Assembly: GCA_026315105.1 (NCBI GenBank)
Contig: CM048751.1
Span: 341,480,649 to 341,544,648, forward strand
Length of the DNA stretch: 64,000 nucleotides
Source of the DNA: Locusta migratoria
Lineage: Eukaryota; Arthropoda; Insecta; Orthoptera; Acrididae
Direction of reading: 5' to 3'
Numbering within the stretch: position 1 is the stretch's first letter; each line of letters opens with the position of its first letter. Shown here in pieces: positions 42,306 through 53,779 of this stretch. The position numbers and the translations under genes are program-made. The notes beneath the pieces were generated by a model that was not told the DNA's origin, did not search any database, and was given only the letters and a program-made list of their open reading frames with translations.

Positions 42306-45300
42306 CCGAATGAAGACCGTGGCTTATTTGATGAGTATTGATTTCAATGGTGAGAAATCACAGTAGGGTTCGAGTGTGACTGTGAAAGATGGTGGTGGTT
42401 CCAGAATGGTGTGGCCTGTTTTTATGTGGAATGTACTGGGTTTTCCGATCTAACTGAACTTATCATTGATTGGCTGGACGATGAGCAGCACGGAAGGACA
42501 CAGTTATCGGTGTCGGTGCTCAGAAGTGGAGTTTGGTGGAGTTACTGACTTATCTTGGCCTCCGGCAAATGTTATATTGACTGTTTCCGTTCTTGGAAGA
42601 GTATTGCAGTAATTAACTGGAAAACTAGACGGATTTAGAGGACCAGATGGATATTTGGCGGGATATAAGTGCTGCTGAATCTAACGCGGGTAAGCGCTTG
42701 AAACGTTTTAATATACGAAGTACCGTAGCTCTGTGTGACGTTGTCATTCTGGTTGCTAGGGGCATTTACGAGTTTTATATTAAGAAGGCTGGGGTGCTTA
42801 GTACCGCTGCACAGGTTGCCCTTTGAATTCTGATCGCTGAGACTTCTTGTGTTATGAACAACTATTGCTAGAGATTCTATATATATGTTGACTATATGGA
42901 ACTTGATTTCAATGGCGTGGGGCAGTTACGCGAACCTAACGGGGCTTAGACGTTAACTTGGTCAGTGATGTTGACACCGAAGTCAATAAGACGTGTACAA
43001 GAATTCTGTGTCACGATTGGTTCCTGACTGTTCTATGTTGCAGGGTAACTGTGATGAAAATTTTGTGCAACAGTGCTGTTACATTGCGATGACATTTAGC
43101 AGGCAGCACCAGTAGTGGCATATATGGCGTTCGTTATATTTTTTAGGATTTTTGTATACACAATATTGGATTTTATAGAAGTATTAATGAATTTATCAGC
43201 TCGGGTATTTATATTTGGGAAATAATTAGTGTATATATGCAGTTATCATAATGGGAAATTAGTTTTTTTGGTCATAAAGAATATTTAAATGCAAAGAAAA
43301 ACAGGAAGTACAAGCATGGAGGATGCATTAGTCTTTGATATGTTCTTCATGTTGGGGTATATAAGCAAAATTCCGGTATTGTTACAAAAAAAGAAAAAAA
43401 AATTAAGTTAGTTCGCGGCTGGTGAGTGATAGAATAGTCGAAACCAGATCGCGTCTAAGAACGATACGGAACAGCGTGAGCAATGTGGTAAACATTATAA
43501 AACGCACGGACAGATTTAAATCAGATAATTTATGGAAGTGAGTGACTTCGACATTGTCGAGAACTTTAATTTAGATTTCCAAGGATGATTAAGCATCATT
43601 TCATCATCAGTCATTTCATCTAAAGAGACAGCTGTTAAAATATACGCAAGTGAACTTTTACTTACGGGTACAAACATTATTTCGCGAGTGCATCTTTGGT
43701 ACGAACATTTAAAATACGGAAACTTTGTTACGGGAATGTATTATTGTCCAGTACTATTAATTTTGAGCATGCAGAACAGTAAAGAACAGTGCATTTCGTC
43801 AAATGATAGAATTTAAACCGGACCGGAGCGGGAAATGTGTTAATAAATTTACTACAGTCACTAAGTGAATGTATCGCCAGGCAACGATAAGCAATATCTT
43901 TGACTAAATAATATAAACGAAATACGGCTTAAAATTTTCTCGAATCAGAGCATAATATTCACAAAACGGAGAATTGTGATAAATTTTAATTCAGTGAAAA
44001 ATCGTCTTGCCTTGTCCATCGCGTTTTATGACCCAAATTATTGAAACTATAACTACAAAGCTGGGCATAAGTGCAGTGGAAAGAAAGGAACGAGTGTCAT
44101 ACATATAATGTTGGATGTTTTCCTTTAATTTCAATACACCCCATATTGACACTTGTCAAGGATCGTGTATTCTGAAGTTGAAAGGAAAATTGCTTACGTG
44201 TACTAAGGATGAAGTGCAACTTGTTATCAGTGTAAGGATTTGTTTGAATGAATGTTCAAGGCTCTATTAATGCATGATTTGATTTAAATTGTGTTGTCGT
44301 GCTGTATGTTCTCGTTAAATTTTGTGTTAGAAGTTCCACTGTAAAGAACTAGGTAACTTGCACCAGAAATTTCTATAAACAGTTTTGTTCGAACATTTAA
44401 GTTAACTAACTGATTACATCTGATGTTGAATAAATGCTTCGTGTAAAGTTTATGATAATATGTAAAAAAATGCGTTTCAAGTGAAAGTTAAAATTTTTAA
44501 TAAACATTAATGAATGATTATTTGTCAGACTTAAATTTCATCTCGAAGTCATAAATGTTTCAATAAGTATTAATAAATGATTAATTATCTGTCAAACTGT
44601 CTCTTGTAGTTTAAGATAATAGATAAGTTAATTATAAGGGTAGTATGTTTTGTCCCTGCACCTCTATTACTCCACAAGCTTGGAACTGCCCGATTAATCC
44701 CACGCCTGATAAATAATGTAGTAGGCGGTTGTTACCGTAATTACCTTGAGCGGGATCACAATGGAGTAGTCAGATTCTTAACCGTACTTAAATCCGATTA
44801 AGGCATGTCTGGAATGCACTTGGCAGACGCATTGCAGCCAATCCAGCACCGCCCACAACGGTTACAGAGCTGGATATGACATTCGGTCAACTATCCCTGA
44901 AAAGTGTGTTGATAACGTCATACTGTCCATGCTACATAGGTGCGCAATTGTACAGACCGTCCGAGGTGATCACAGACCATATTCGAGGGCAATGAGATTG
45001 ACTTTTTCACTGTAGCCCCATGGTGCCTTGCTCTAAGTAAATGTCACGTAAACCTCAACTAAAGAGTTTAGTCAAGTAAATGTCGTATCACACACGAATT
45101 ACAACTGTAACCAATATCTGAATAAAATATGTTATCACATGTGTACCGTGTATGGTATCCTAATTGTTTTCACCAGTGTCTATTACTACCTCAGTTTCAT
45201 AAATATTCACTCACAATAAGTTTTTCCCGCTCCTGAACTACTTCATGCGTTGGATGGTTGATTGCCTTTATTGCTGTAATACGGCACGATTTCATTTGTT

Positions 45301-45778
45301 GGATTTTGGAGAATTCACCCGATTCCAACATTATTCACCTACTTCAGCAGTTTTACCGTAACGGTGAAGTCATATCTTATCTTCGTCAAACTATCTCGGG
45401 AGAGATAAGTAGAAGCGACTTGAAATTTGATGGCCACGGGCAGGGGAAGTTGCGTGAAAAGTTGCGTGGACGGAAACGGTTGCGGTGGCCTTCTTCCGCA
45501 AATAGCAAGCGATATGGATCCGAGTGGTCGGAAACGTCTATTTCTGGTGATCTGATGGCAGCACATCGGCAGTCACATCACGTTTGGAGGCGCTATACAA
45601 GTTTCAAACAATCTCGTCCATGTTCATCTTGACCTAATTGATAAGAGGTTCAATAAAAAAGATGTTCGAAATATATTTGTTACTTGATGTAGTTAGTACA
45701 GTACCGATAGAGCTCAAATTTTGACACAATGTTACATTGTAATACGGAAAAGGATTTAGATGCTTACTTCTTTAACAT
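42306..45778. other. 3.5 kb without recognisable genes or repeats
   Basis: This is the longest unassigned stretch. It is AT-rich with no frame above about 70 codons except 45258-45632 (124 codons), which I do not recognise and which has no clear domain. No inverted ends, LTRs or SINEs are visible. It may be unique intergenic or 5' intronic DNA of the phospholipase gene, or very old repeat. Confidence 0.4.
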
Positions 45779-45786
45779 AATATATG

Positions 45787-46716
45787 TTGTTGTGGTCTTC
45801 AGTCCGCAGACTGGTTTGATGCAGCTCTCCACGCTACCCTGTCCTGTGTAAGTATCTTCATCTGAGAATACGTTCGGCAACCTACATCCTTTTGAATCTG
45901 CTTACTATATTCGTCCCTCGGTCTCCCTCTACGATTTTTACCCCACACGCTTCCTTCTAATGCTAAATTGAGAATTCCTTGATGTCTCAGAATGTGTCCA
46001 ACCAATATATCCCTTCTCGTAGCCAAGATATTCCAGAAACTCCTTTTCTTCCCGATTCGGTTAAGCACCTCCTCATTAGTTACATGATCTACCCATCTAA
46101 TTTTCATCATTCGTCTGTAGCACCACATTTCAAAAGCTTCTATCATCTTTTTATCTGAACTCCTTATCGTCCACGTTTCACTCCCATACAATGCCACACT
46201 CCAGACAAATGCTTTCAGAAAGGACTTCCTAACATTTAAATTAATATTGGATGTTAACAAGTTTCGATTCTTTAGAAACGCTTTTCTTCCCATAGCCATT
46301 CTGCATTTTATATCTTCTTTACTTCGGCCATCAGAAGTTATCTTGCTACCCAAATAACAACATTCATATACTACTTTTATTGTCTCATTACCTAATCTAA
46401 TTCCTTCAGCATCGCCTGATTTTCTGATATTGCATTCTATTACCTTCTTTTTGCTCCTTTTAATGTCCATCGTATATCTTCTTTTCAAGACACTGTCCAT
46501 CCCATTCAATTACTCTTTGAGATCTTTTGCGGTCTCTGACAGAATTACTATGTCATCGGCAAACCGGAACGTTTCTATTTCTTTTCCCTGCACTTTAAAG
46601 CCTTCTCCAAATTTCTCCTTCCATTCCTTCACTGCCTGCTCAATGTACAGATTGAACAACATTGGGGAAAGGCTACAACCCTGTCTTACTCCCTTCCCAA
46701 CCTCTGCGTCCCTTAC
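45787..46716 (-). pseudogene. RTE-like LINE, 5'-truncated copy
   Basis: A 236-codon minus-strand frame (46509-45799) reads EGIRLGNETIKVVYECCYLG, KCRMAMGRKAFLKNRNLLTS, SVALYGSETWTIRSSDKKMI, MWCYRRMMKIRWVDHVTNEE and GKNRRGRPRDEYSKQI, ending NQSAD. One in-frame stop separates it from the upstream palm (FADD near 46550). Flanking duplication AATATATG at 45779-45786 and 46717-46724. Confidence 0.93.
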
Positions 46717-46724
46717 AATATATG

Positions 46725-47335
46725 TATCCTATACATATGTCATTTGCGTTGTTCGGTAACTTTCCCCCATCTTAAACTATATACAAATTCATGTATAACA
46801 TATATTTAAAAAATAAGATTTATAAAAACATGCGCGTATTCCAGAAAAACGTTGCGTCGATATTTAATAGCATTCGTCAGATGTTTTGAAGAATTTCAGC
46901 TACGAACATTTAAAGTTACAAATGTAAATGATTGTTCAAAATCTGTAATCTCCGAAAATTGTTTGATAATAGCAATAAATAATATCATTTTCGGATGTAT
47001 GGTAGAGTTGAAAATTCAAAGAATAAATAGTATTTTCACAGAGTAATTATTGTTCCGCATTTCACGTTCAATGAGCTCTAAGTTTGACACAGTGTGCAAC
47101 TCACTTAAAACATGGTTTTTATCCATTTTTTCGCGCCAGTGACATACCCGCAACCTCGAGAAAACATTTAATTTATTCTACTGGCAATCTTGATTCAGAG
47201 TTGGAGAAATCAGTTACCTGGTTTCCTATGTAACCAGTATAAGAGATTTAGATAAGAAGGTAAGCCACAGGGTCTAGGCTAGATGGATGAACTGCAAAAG
47301 GATGTCAGGTGTGCTCTGTGACAAAAGAATGAAAC
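46725..47335. other. No gene seen
   Basis: AT-rich sequence between two LINE fragments. The 64-codon frame at 46852-47046 has no recognised family. Confidence 0.45.
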
Positions 47336-47339
47336 CAAA

Positions 47340-47800
47340 GACAAAAGGAAATCTTTGTAATTGGTGGTGAGACCAACTATGTATTGTAGTGATATCTGGC
47401 CGTTAAAGAAAGTGCAGGAGAAGGAATTAAACGTGGATTATGTTCTTATGCTGAGGTGGATGATGGGGAAAACGAGGATGGACTAAAAAAGAAATGATCT
47501 TATTAGAGAGCAGACAAGTGTAGTGCAGGCATCGAAGAAAGATCTGGAATGAGGACTACAATGGTACGGGCACGTGATGAGAAGGGATGAGGGATACTTG
47601 TTGCAGAGAACGATGGAGTTACACGTGGAGGGCAGGAGAAGAAGAGGCAGACCAAAGAGAAGGTGGATGGACTGCATCACTGAAGACCTGAGAGAGAAGA
47701 GACTGAGCCGGATGGACACGTGCGACCGACAGAAATGAAAGGCAGAAATCAGGAACAGCAATCCCTGAACTGGGAAAAGCTGAAGAAGTAGACATGCAAT
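47340..47800 (+). pseudogene. Second RTE-like LINE family, C-terminal fragment
   Basis: Plus strand across frameshifts: VKKVQEKELN, MLRWMMGKTRMD, RRRRGRPKRRWMDCITEDLR, then a (GAAGAAG) 3' end near 47785-47793. This is the C-terminal block (WMxGxTRxDRIRN, GRPRRRWxD) of RTE-like LINEs, in a family distinct from the 49482 one. Confidence 0.75.
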
Positions 47801-48295
47801 CTTGATTATAATTGACGATAGAAATGACATAGTTTACTGATTTTCACTAATACCGTTAATACGGTTGCGATAAAATTTTGCACATTTGACCTTCGAAAGA
47901 AGAGGAATGGCACCGTCTACATTATAATTTGTACGGTGCATGTCAGAGGGTTCTTTACTACAGACTACCAGTCCAATGTTTTATTTCTACCCTCGTTGGA
48001 TTTTTGGCACTTGATATTCGAAACAAGAAAAACATTACTGTTTACATTACATTTTTATGGTGCATGATGAAGGGTACCATACTCCAGACTTCGGTACTGA
48101 CAGATCACCATAAAATGGGACAATGTGATTTTTAATGTGCAGAGGATTAGATTATATTATCGTTCCGTAGATCCATGTTGAGGAGATCCTAGTGGATGTG
48201 GAACATGTCAAGAAACAAAATTTACAAGCTGAATAATAGATAATACTAATAATATAAATACAGATACATACATTGTTTTATTTATGAGATCGACA
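47801..48295. other. No gene seen
   Basis: Mixed sequence with a partial direct repeat (GGTGCATG...ACTACAGACT at about 47935-47970 and GGTGCATGATGAAGGGTACC at about 48058). Confidence 0.4.
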
Positions 48296-48605
48296 GAGAA
48301 CGAGAGAATATAATGACAGAGAAAGGGGGGATGGTTGGGCGGATGCAAAAGAGGAGGAGGCGGAGGTAGATAGTAAGGAAAGACAGAGAGAGGGGGAGGA
48401 ACAAATAAATGGATATAAATAAATGGAGGGAGAGGAGGAGATGGACAGTGTGTGGGATAAGAAATGTACAGGGAGAGGGCTAAAGCAGATGGACAGAGAT
48501 AGAGGGGAGGACGAAGAGATAGACAAAGGGAGAAGAAGAGAGAAATGGAGGGGTGAGGAGGGGAGACACAAAGAGAGGGGAAGGAGGAAATGGTTAAAGA
48601 AGCAA
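48296..48605. repeat. GA-rich low-complexity tract
   Basis: About 300 bp of purine-rich plus strand (GAGAGAGGGGGAGG types). The frames on both strands (Lys/Arg/Glu-rich or Ser/Leu/Pro-rich) reflect composition only. Confidence 0.9.
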
Positions 48606-48714
48606 TCGTGAAACATTTTCGGGCTCACTAGCATATTTAACATTTCTCGCAATAGGCTTGTTCAGGCTTTATTGCCTTTCTGAAGTAACCCATGAAAACA
48701 ATATAGGCGAGACT

Positions 48715-48913
48715 CAATTTCAAATGTCTGTAAATCTATGGAACCAAACTGCGTGGTCATCAGTCCGTAGCTTAAAAACTACTTAAACCTAGGGAAACTA
48801 ATCTACGGACAACACACACATCCATGCCCCAGGGAGGACTCGAACCTCCACGGCGAGCAACCGCGCGCTCCGCAGCGAGAGGCTTTAGACCACTCGGCTA
48901 CTCCACCGCGGCA
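48715..48913 (-). mobile_element. tRNA-derived SINE (second subfamily)
   Basis: Reverse-strand copy almost identical in layout to 36151-36354. Perfect 10-bp duplication AGGCGAGACT at 48705-48714 and 48914-48923. Confidence 0.93.
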
Positions 48914-49039
48914 AGGCGAGACTATTTGTTTGTAAATATCTCGTTGTGTTGCATGTGCTTGCAGTTACATCGGTGTGTAGTTTGAAACTTGCTGTGCTTT
49001 CATTTCAGTCCTGTATCATGAGAAACACCAGAATAGAGC

Positions 49040-49481
49040 GTGTAGAAGGGTAAAAGAACTGACCCACATAATTACAGGCCATGTCATTGACACCAGTTTC
49101 CTGTAGAATTTTGGAGCATATTCTCAGTTCGAATAGTAAATTTCCTTAAGACGGAAAAGCTTTTTTCTATGAATCAGCACGGGTTTAGGTAACATCGTTC
49201 ATGTGAAACTCAGCTTGCCCTTTTCTAACATGACATCTTGTGAGCCATGGATATAGGGCAACAGGCGGATTGAGTTTTTCTCTATTTCAAAAAGGTATTT
49301 AACGCGGTGCCACACTGCAGAATACGTTCACAGATTTGTGACTGGCTGGAAAACTTACTGAGTAATAGAACGCAGTACGTTGTTCTCGGCGGCTAACGTT
49401 CATCAGAGACGAGTGTATCGTCAGGCGTGTCCCAGGGGAGTGTGATGAGACCGCTATTATTTTCTGTCTATGTAAATGATC
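49040..49481 (+). pseudogene. CR1-like LINE 'A', segment left of the RTE insertion
   Basis: Plus strand starts ATTACAGGCC, TTTGGAGCATATTCTCAGTT (matching 33650-33600 reversed), then ATTTGTGACTGGCTGGAAAA and GTCCCAGGGGAGTGTGATGA. Continues at 52759 after the RTE-like LINE. Confidence 0.85.
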
Positions 49482-52400
49482 CACTCCCATGAACCACAGA
49501 CATTGCCGAGGTGGGGTGGCTTGCGTGCCTCAACGATACAGATAGCCGTACCGTAGGTGCAACCACAGCGGAGGGGTATCTGTGGAGAGGCCTGACAAAC
49601 GTGTGGTTCCTGAAGAGGGGCAGCAGCCTTTTCAGTAGTTACAGGGGCAACAGTCTGGATGATTGACTGAGCTGGCCTTGTAACATCTGCTTTGCCACAC
49701 AGCTACTGCGAACGGCTGAAAGCAAGGGGAAACTACAGCCGTTATTTTTCCCGAGGACATGCAGCTCTACTGTATGAACATATGATGGCATCCTCTCGGG
49801 TAAAATATTCCGGAGGTAAAATAGTCCCCCATTCGGATCTCCGGGCGGGGACTACTCAGGAGGATGTGATCATCAGGAAAGACAATACTGGCATTCTACG
49901 GGTCGGAGCGTGGAATGTTAGATCCCTTAATCGAGTAGGAAAATTAGAAAATTTAAAAAGGGAAATGGATAGGTTGAAGTTAGATATAGTGGGGATTAGT
50001 GAAGTTCGGTGGCAGGATGAACAGGATTTCTGGTCAGGTGAGTACAGGATTATAAATACAAAATCAGTTGGGGGTATCACAGGAGTAGGATTGATAATGA
50101 ATAAGAAAATAGGAATGAGGGTAAACTACTATGACCAGCACAGCGATCGCATTATCATTGTCAAGATAGATACGAAGCCAACACCGACAACAGTAGTACA
50201 GGTTTATATGCCAACTAGCTCTGCCGATGATGAGGAGATCGAAGAAATATATGAGGAGCTAAACGAAATTATTCAGACAATTAGGGGAGAGGAAAACTTA
50301 ATTGTTATGGGAGACTGGAATTCGGTAGTAGGACAAGGAAGGGAAGGGAAGATAGTGGGTGAATATGGTCTGGGCAAAAGGAATGAAAGAGGAAGCCGCC
50401 TGGTAGAATTTTGCACGGAACATAATTTAGTTATAACAAACACCTGGTTTAAGAATCACAAAAGAAGGTTGTATACGTGGAAGAGACCAGGAGACACCGG
50501 GAGATACCAGATAGATTTTATAATGGTAAGACATAGATTTCGGAACCAGGTTTTGAAGTGTAGGACATACCCAGGGGCAGACATAGACTCTGACCATAAC
50601 TTGTTGGTTATGAACTGTAGGCTGAAACTGAAGAAACTACAGAAAGGTAGGAAAATAAGGAGATGGGACCTAGATAAATTGAAGGAACCTGAAGTTCTTA
50701 AGAATTTCAGAGGGAGCTTCAGGCAACAATTGACAGAAACAGGGGAAAATAAAACAGTAGAGGAGGAATGGGTAAAATTGAGAGATGAAATAGTGAAGGC
50801 AGCAGAGGACAAAATAGGTAGGAAGGCAAGACCTACAAAGAATCCTTGGATATCACAGGAGATACTAAATTTAATCGATGAAAGGAGAAAGTATAAAAAT
50901 GCAGTAAATGAAACAGGCAAAATGGAGTACAGACGACTAAGAAATGAGATTGATAGGAAGTGCAAAATGGCTAAGCAGGAATGGCTAGAAGGCAAATGCA
51001 AGGATGTAGAAGAATGTATAAATAGGGGAAAAATAGATACAGCCTACAGGAAAATAAAAGAAACATTTGGCGATAAGAAAAACAGCTCTATGAATATCAA
51101 GGACACTGATGGAAAACCAGTTCTCAGCAAAGAAGGGAAAGCTGAAAGGTGGAAAGAGTATATAGAGGGGCTCTACAAAGGAAATGAACTTCGAGACAAT
51201 ATTGTAGGAAGGGAAGAGGATGTAGATGATGATGAAATAGGAGATACTATACTGAGAGATGAATTTGACAGAGCACTGAAAGACCTAAGTCGAAACAAGG
51301 CCCCTGGAGTAGATGATATCCCGTCAGAGCTACTGAAGTCTCTGGGAGAAGCAGCCATGACAAAATTGTTTCACATTGTGTGTAAGATGTATGAGACAGG
51401 TGAAGTACCCTCAGACTTTAAGAAAAATGTTATAATCCCCATTCCAAAGAAAGCGGGTGCAGACAGGTGTGAAAACTACAGAACCATCAGTTTAATAAGT
51501 CATGGTTGCAAAATATTAACACGAATTATATACAGAAGGATGGAAAAGCTGGTAGAAGCCGACCTCGGGGAAGATCAGTTTGGGTTCAGGAGAAATGTAG
51601 GAACACGGGAGGCAATACTCACTTTACGGCTTATCCTAGAAGATAGATTAAGAAAAGGCAAACCAACATTTCTAGCTTTTGTAGATTTGGAGAAGGCTTT
51701 TGACAATGTTGATTGGAATACTCTCTTTAAAGTTCTGAAGCAAACAGGAGTAAAATATAGGGAACGTAAGGTTATTTACAACTTGTACAAAAACCAGACA
51801 GCGGTTGTCAGAGTTGAAGGGCATGAAAGGGATGCATTGGTTGGAAAGGGAGTAAGACAGGGTTGTAGCCTTTCCCCAATGTTGTTCAATTTGTACATTG
51901 AGCAAGCTATAAAGGAAAGCAAGGAGAAATTTGGAGAAGGAATTAAAGTTCAGGGTGAAGAATTAAAAACATTGCGTTTTGCCGACGACATAGTAATTCT
52001 GTCAGATTCAGCAAAGGACCTGGAAGAGCAATTGAACGGAATGGACAGTGTGCTGAAAGCTGCATATAAGATGAACATTAACAAGAGTAAAACAAGGGTA
52101 ATTGAGTGCAGTGTAAGAAAATCAGGTGATGCTGAAGGAATTAGATTAGGTAACGAAACAATAAAGGAGGTAGATGAGTTTTGTTACTTGGGCAGTAAAA
52201 TAACAAATGATGGTCGCAGTACAGATGATATAAAATGCAGAATGGCAATGGGTAGAAAGGCGTTTTTGAAAAAGAGAAATTTGTTAACATCGAATATTGA
52301 TTTAAGCCTAAGGATGTCCTTTCTGAAGGCATTTGTATGGAGTGTTGCCTTGTATGGGAGTGAAACATGGACGATAAGCAGTGTGGACAGAAAGAGGATA

Positions 52401-52758
52401 GAGGCTTTTGAAATGTGGTGCTACAGAAGAATGCTGAAGATTAGGTGGGTGGATCGCGTAACTAATGAGGAGGTACTGAACCGAATTGGGGAGAAAAGAA
52501 ATTTCTGGCATACCTTGACTAAAAGAAGGGATAGATTGGTAGGACACATTCTTAGACATCAAGGAATTGTGAATTTAGCGTTGGAGGGAAGTGTGTGGGG
52601 TAAAAATCGCAGAGGGAGACCAAGAGACGCGTATAGTAAGCAGATTCAAGTGGATGTGGGTTGTCGTTCTTATGAGGAGATGAAAAGGCTTGCTCAGGAT
52701 AGAGTAGGGTGGAGAGCTGCATCAAACCAGTCTCTGGACTGAAGACCACAACAACAAC
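49482..52758 (+). mobile_element. Structurally complete RTE-like LINE
   Basis: The element starts at CACTCCCATGAACCACAGAC and ends at (ACA)n (GACCACAACAACAAC). It is inserted in LINE 'A' and flanked by ATGTAAATGATC (49470-49481) and ATGTATATGATC (52759-52770), a 12-bp target duplication with one mismatch. It has a ~300-bp 5' leader, one long ORF, and only 16 bp after the stop codon. At least three other truncated copies of the family occur in this window. Confidence 0.93.
49782..52742 (+). CDS. RTE-like LINE polyprotein: endonuclease plus reverse transcriptase
   Basis: This is an uninterrupted ORF. The open frame extends upstream to 49692, but the first ATG is at 49782, giving 986 codons. 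The N-terminal half is an APE-type endonuclease: RVGAWNVRSLNRVG, IVGISEVRWQ (catalytic Glu), VVQVYMPTS, NLIVMGDWNSVVG, and DSDHNLLVMN (catalytic Asp-His). The RT half follows: KKNVIIPIPKKAGADRCENY, DQFGFRRNVGTREAILTL, FVDLEKAFDNVDWNTLF, KGVRQGCSLSPMLFNLYIEQ and LRFADDIVILSD with both catalytic aspartates. The C-terminal block has YGSETWTISS, MWCYRRMLKIRWVDRV, and GRPRDAYSKQIQ. All expected catalytic residues seem present, so the protein could be active. The encoded enzyme nicks DNA and primes reverse transcription on it. Confidence 0.93.
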   Translation: MMASSRVKYSGGKIVPHSDLRAGTTQEDVIIRKDNTGILRVGAWNVRSLNRVGKLENLKREMDRLKLDIVGISEVRWQDEQDFWSGEYRIINTKSVGGITGVGLIMNKKIGMRVNYYDQHSDRIIIVKIDTKPTPTTVVQVYMPTSSADDEEIEEIYEELNEIIQTIRGEENLIVMGDWNSVVGQGREGKIVGEYGLGKRNERGSRLVEFCTEHNLVITNTWFKNHKRRLYTWKRPGDTGRYQIDFIMVRHRFRNQVLKCRTYPGADIDSDHNLLVMNCRLKLKKLQKGRKIRRWDLDKLKEPEVLKNFRGSFRQQLTETGENKTVEEEWVKLRDEIVKAAEDKIGRKARPTKNPWISQEILNLIDERRKYKNAVNETGKMEYRRLRNEIDRKCKMAKQEWLEGKCKDVEECINRGKIDTAYRKIKETFGDKKNSSMNIKDTDGKPVLSKEGKAERWKEYIEGLYKGNELRDNIVGREEDVDDDEIGDTILRDEFDRALKDLSRNKAPGVDDIPSELLKSLGEAAMTKLFHIVCKMYETGEVPSDFKKNVIIPIPKKAGADRCENYRTISLISHGCKILTRIIYRRMEKLVEADLGEDQFGFRRNVGTREAILTLRLILEDRLRKGKPTFLAFVDLEKAFDNVDWNTLFKVLKQTGVKYRERKVIYNLYKNQTAVVRVEGHERDALVGKGVRQGCSLSPMLFNLYIEQAIKESKEKFGEGIKVQGEELKTLRFADDIVILSDSAKDLEEQLNGMDSVLKAAYKMNINKSKTRVIECSVRKSGDAEGIRLGNETIKEVDEFCYLGSKITNDGRSTDDIKCRMAMGRKAFLKKRNLLTSNIDLSLRMSFLKAFVWSVALYGSETWTISSVDRKRIEAFEMWCYRRMLKIRWVDRVTNEEVLNRIGEKRNFWHTLTKRRDRLVGHILRHQGIVNLALEGSVWGKNRRGRPRDAYSKQIQVDVGCRSYEEMKRLAQDRVGWRAASNQSLD

Positions 52759-53622
52759 ATGTATATGATCTAATGGACAGAGTAACTTGTAAAATGTGGC
52801 TTTTTGCTGATGACGCTGAGGTGTATTGGGGGGGAGGGGGGGGGGGGTGACGTCGTTAATTGACTGCAATAGCATACAGAATGACTTAGACAAAATGTCT
52901 AGTTGATGTGAAGAATGGCAGCTAGCTCTCAATGTAGGAAACTGTAAGGTGATGCGCGTGAGTAGGAAAAACAATCCCAAATGTTCGAATATAGCTTTAG
53001 TAGTGAGCTTCTTGATGCAGTCGCGTCATTTAAATATCTAGGCGTAACATTGTAGAGCGATATGAAATGGAATGAGCATATAAGGATGGTTGTGAGTAAG
53101 ACGGACAACCGACTTCAGTTTATTGGGAGAATTTTGGGAAGATTTATTTCATCTGTAAAGGTGACCGCGTATAAAACGCTTGTACGACCACGTCATGAGT
53201 ATTGCTCAAGTGTTTGGACTCGCAGCAGATCAGTTTAAATGAAGGCAATGGAAGCAGTTCACTAGGTTTGTTACTGGTAGGTTCGACCAATGCGCGAATG
53301 TCGCAGAAATACTCCGGGAACTCAAATGGGAATCGCTGGAGGAAAGACAACGTTCTTTTCGAGAAATTTTGTGGAGGAAATTTGGAGGGCCGGAATTTGA
53401 AGCTGACTGCAGAATGATCTTGCTGCCCCCTACTTACATTTCGCATAAAGATCACAAAGACAAGCTAAGAGAAATGAGGGCTCGTACAGAGGCATATAGG
53501 CATTCTTTTTTTCCTCGCTCTATTTGGGAGTGGAATAGTAAAGGACATGCCTAGTAGTGGTACAGTGTACCCTCCGCCACGCACCTTACGGTGAATTGCG
53601 GAGTATGTATGTAGATGTAATG
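52759..53622 (+). pseudogene. CR1-like LINE 'A', segment right of the RTE insertion
   Basis: Plus strand: TGATCTAATGGACAGAGTAA (continuous with 49481), TTTTTGCTGATGACGC (FADD coding, frame-shifted), a G-rich expansion at 52829-52848, then VTGRFDQCANVAEI-like and family 3' end CACCTTACGGTGAATTGCGG with GTATGTATGTAGATG. Several stops. Confidence 0.87.
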
Positions 53623-53779
53623 ACCTGGCGCCAGTAGCCCACATCTATATGCCAACGACCTTATGTCTTTCATTACTTATCGTAATGAGTTAAGATACGG
53701 TTTTTCAGTACTGCCTCTGGTGCGACACTTATTTTGTCAGACAATGTATGCACAGTGAGATTGACGAAGATATGCAGAT

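Noticed and set aside
45258..45632. A host gene exon
   Set aside because: 124 codons with no recognisable domain, no convincing splice sites and no compositional contrast with the surroundings; left unassigned.
48278..48652. Ser/Leu/Pro-rich and Lys/Arg/Glu-rich frames on opposite strands
   Set aside because: Low-complexity GA-rich tract; both frames are compositional.
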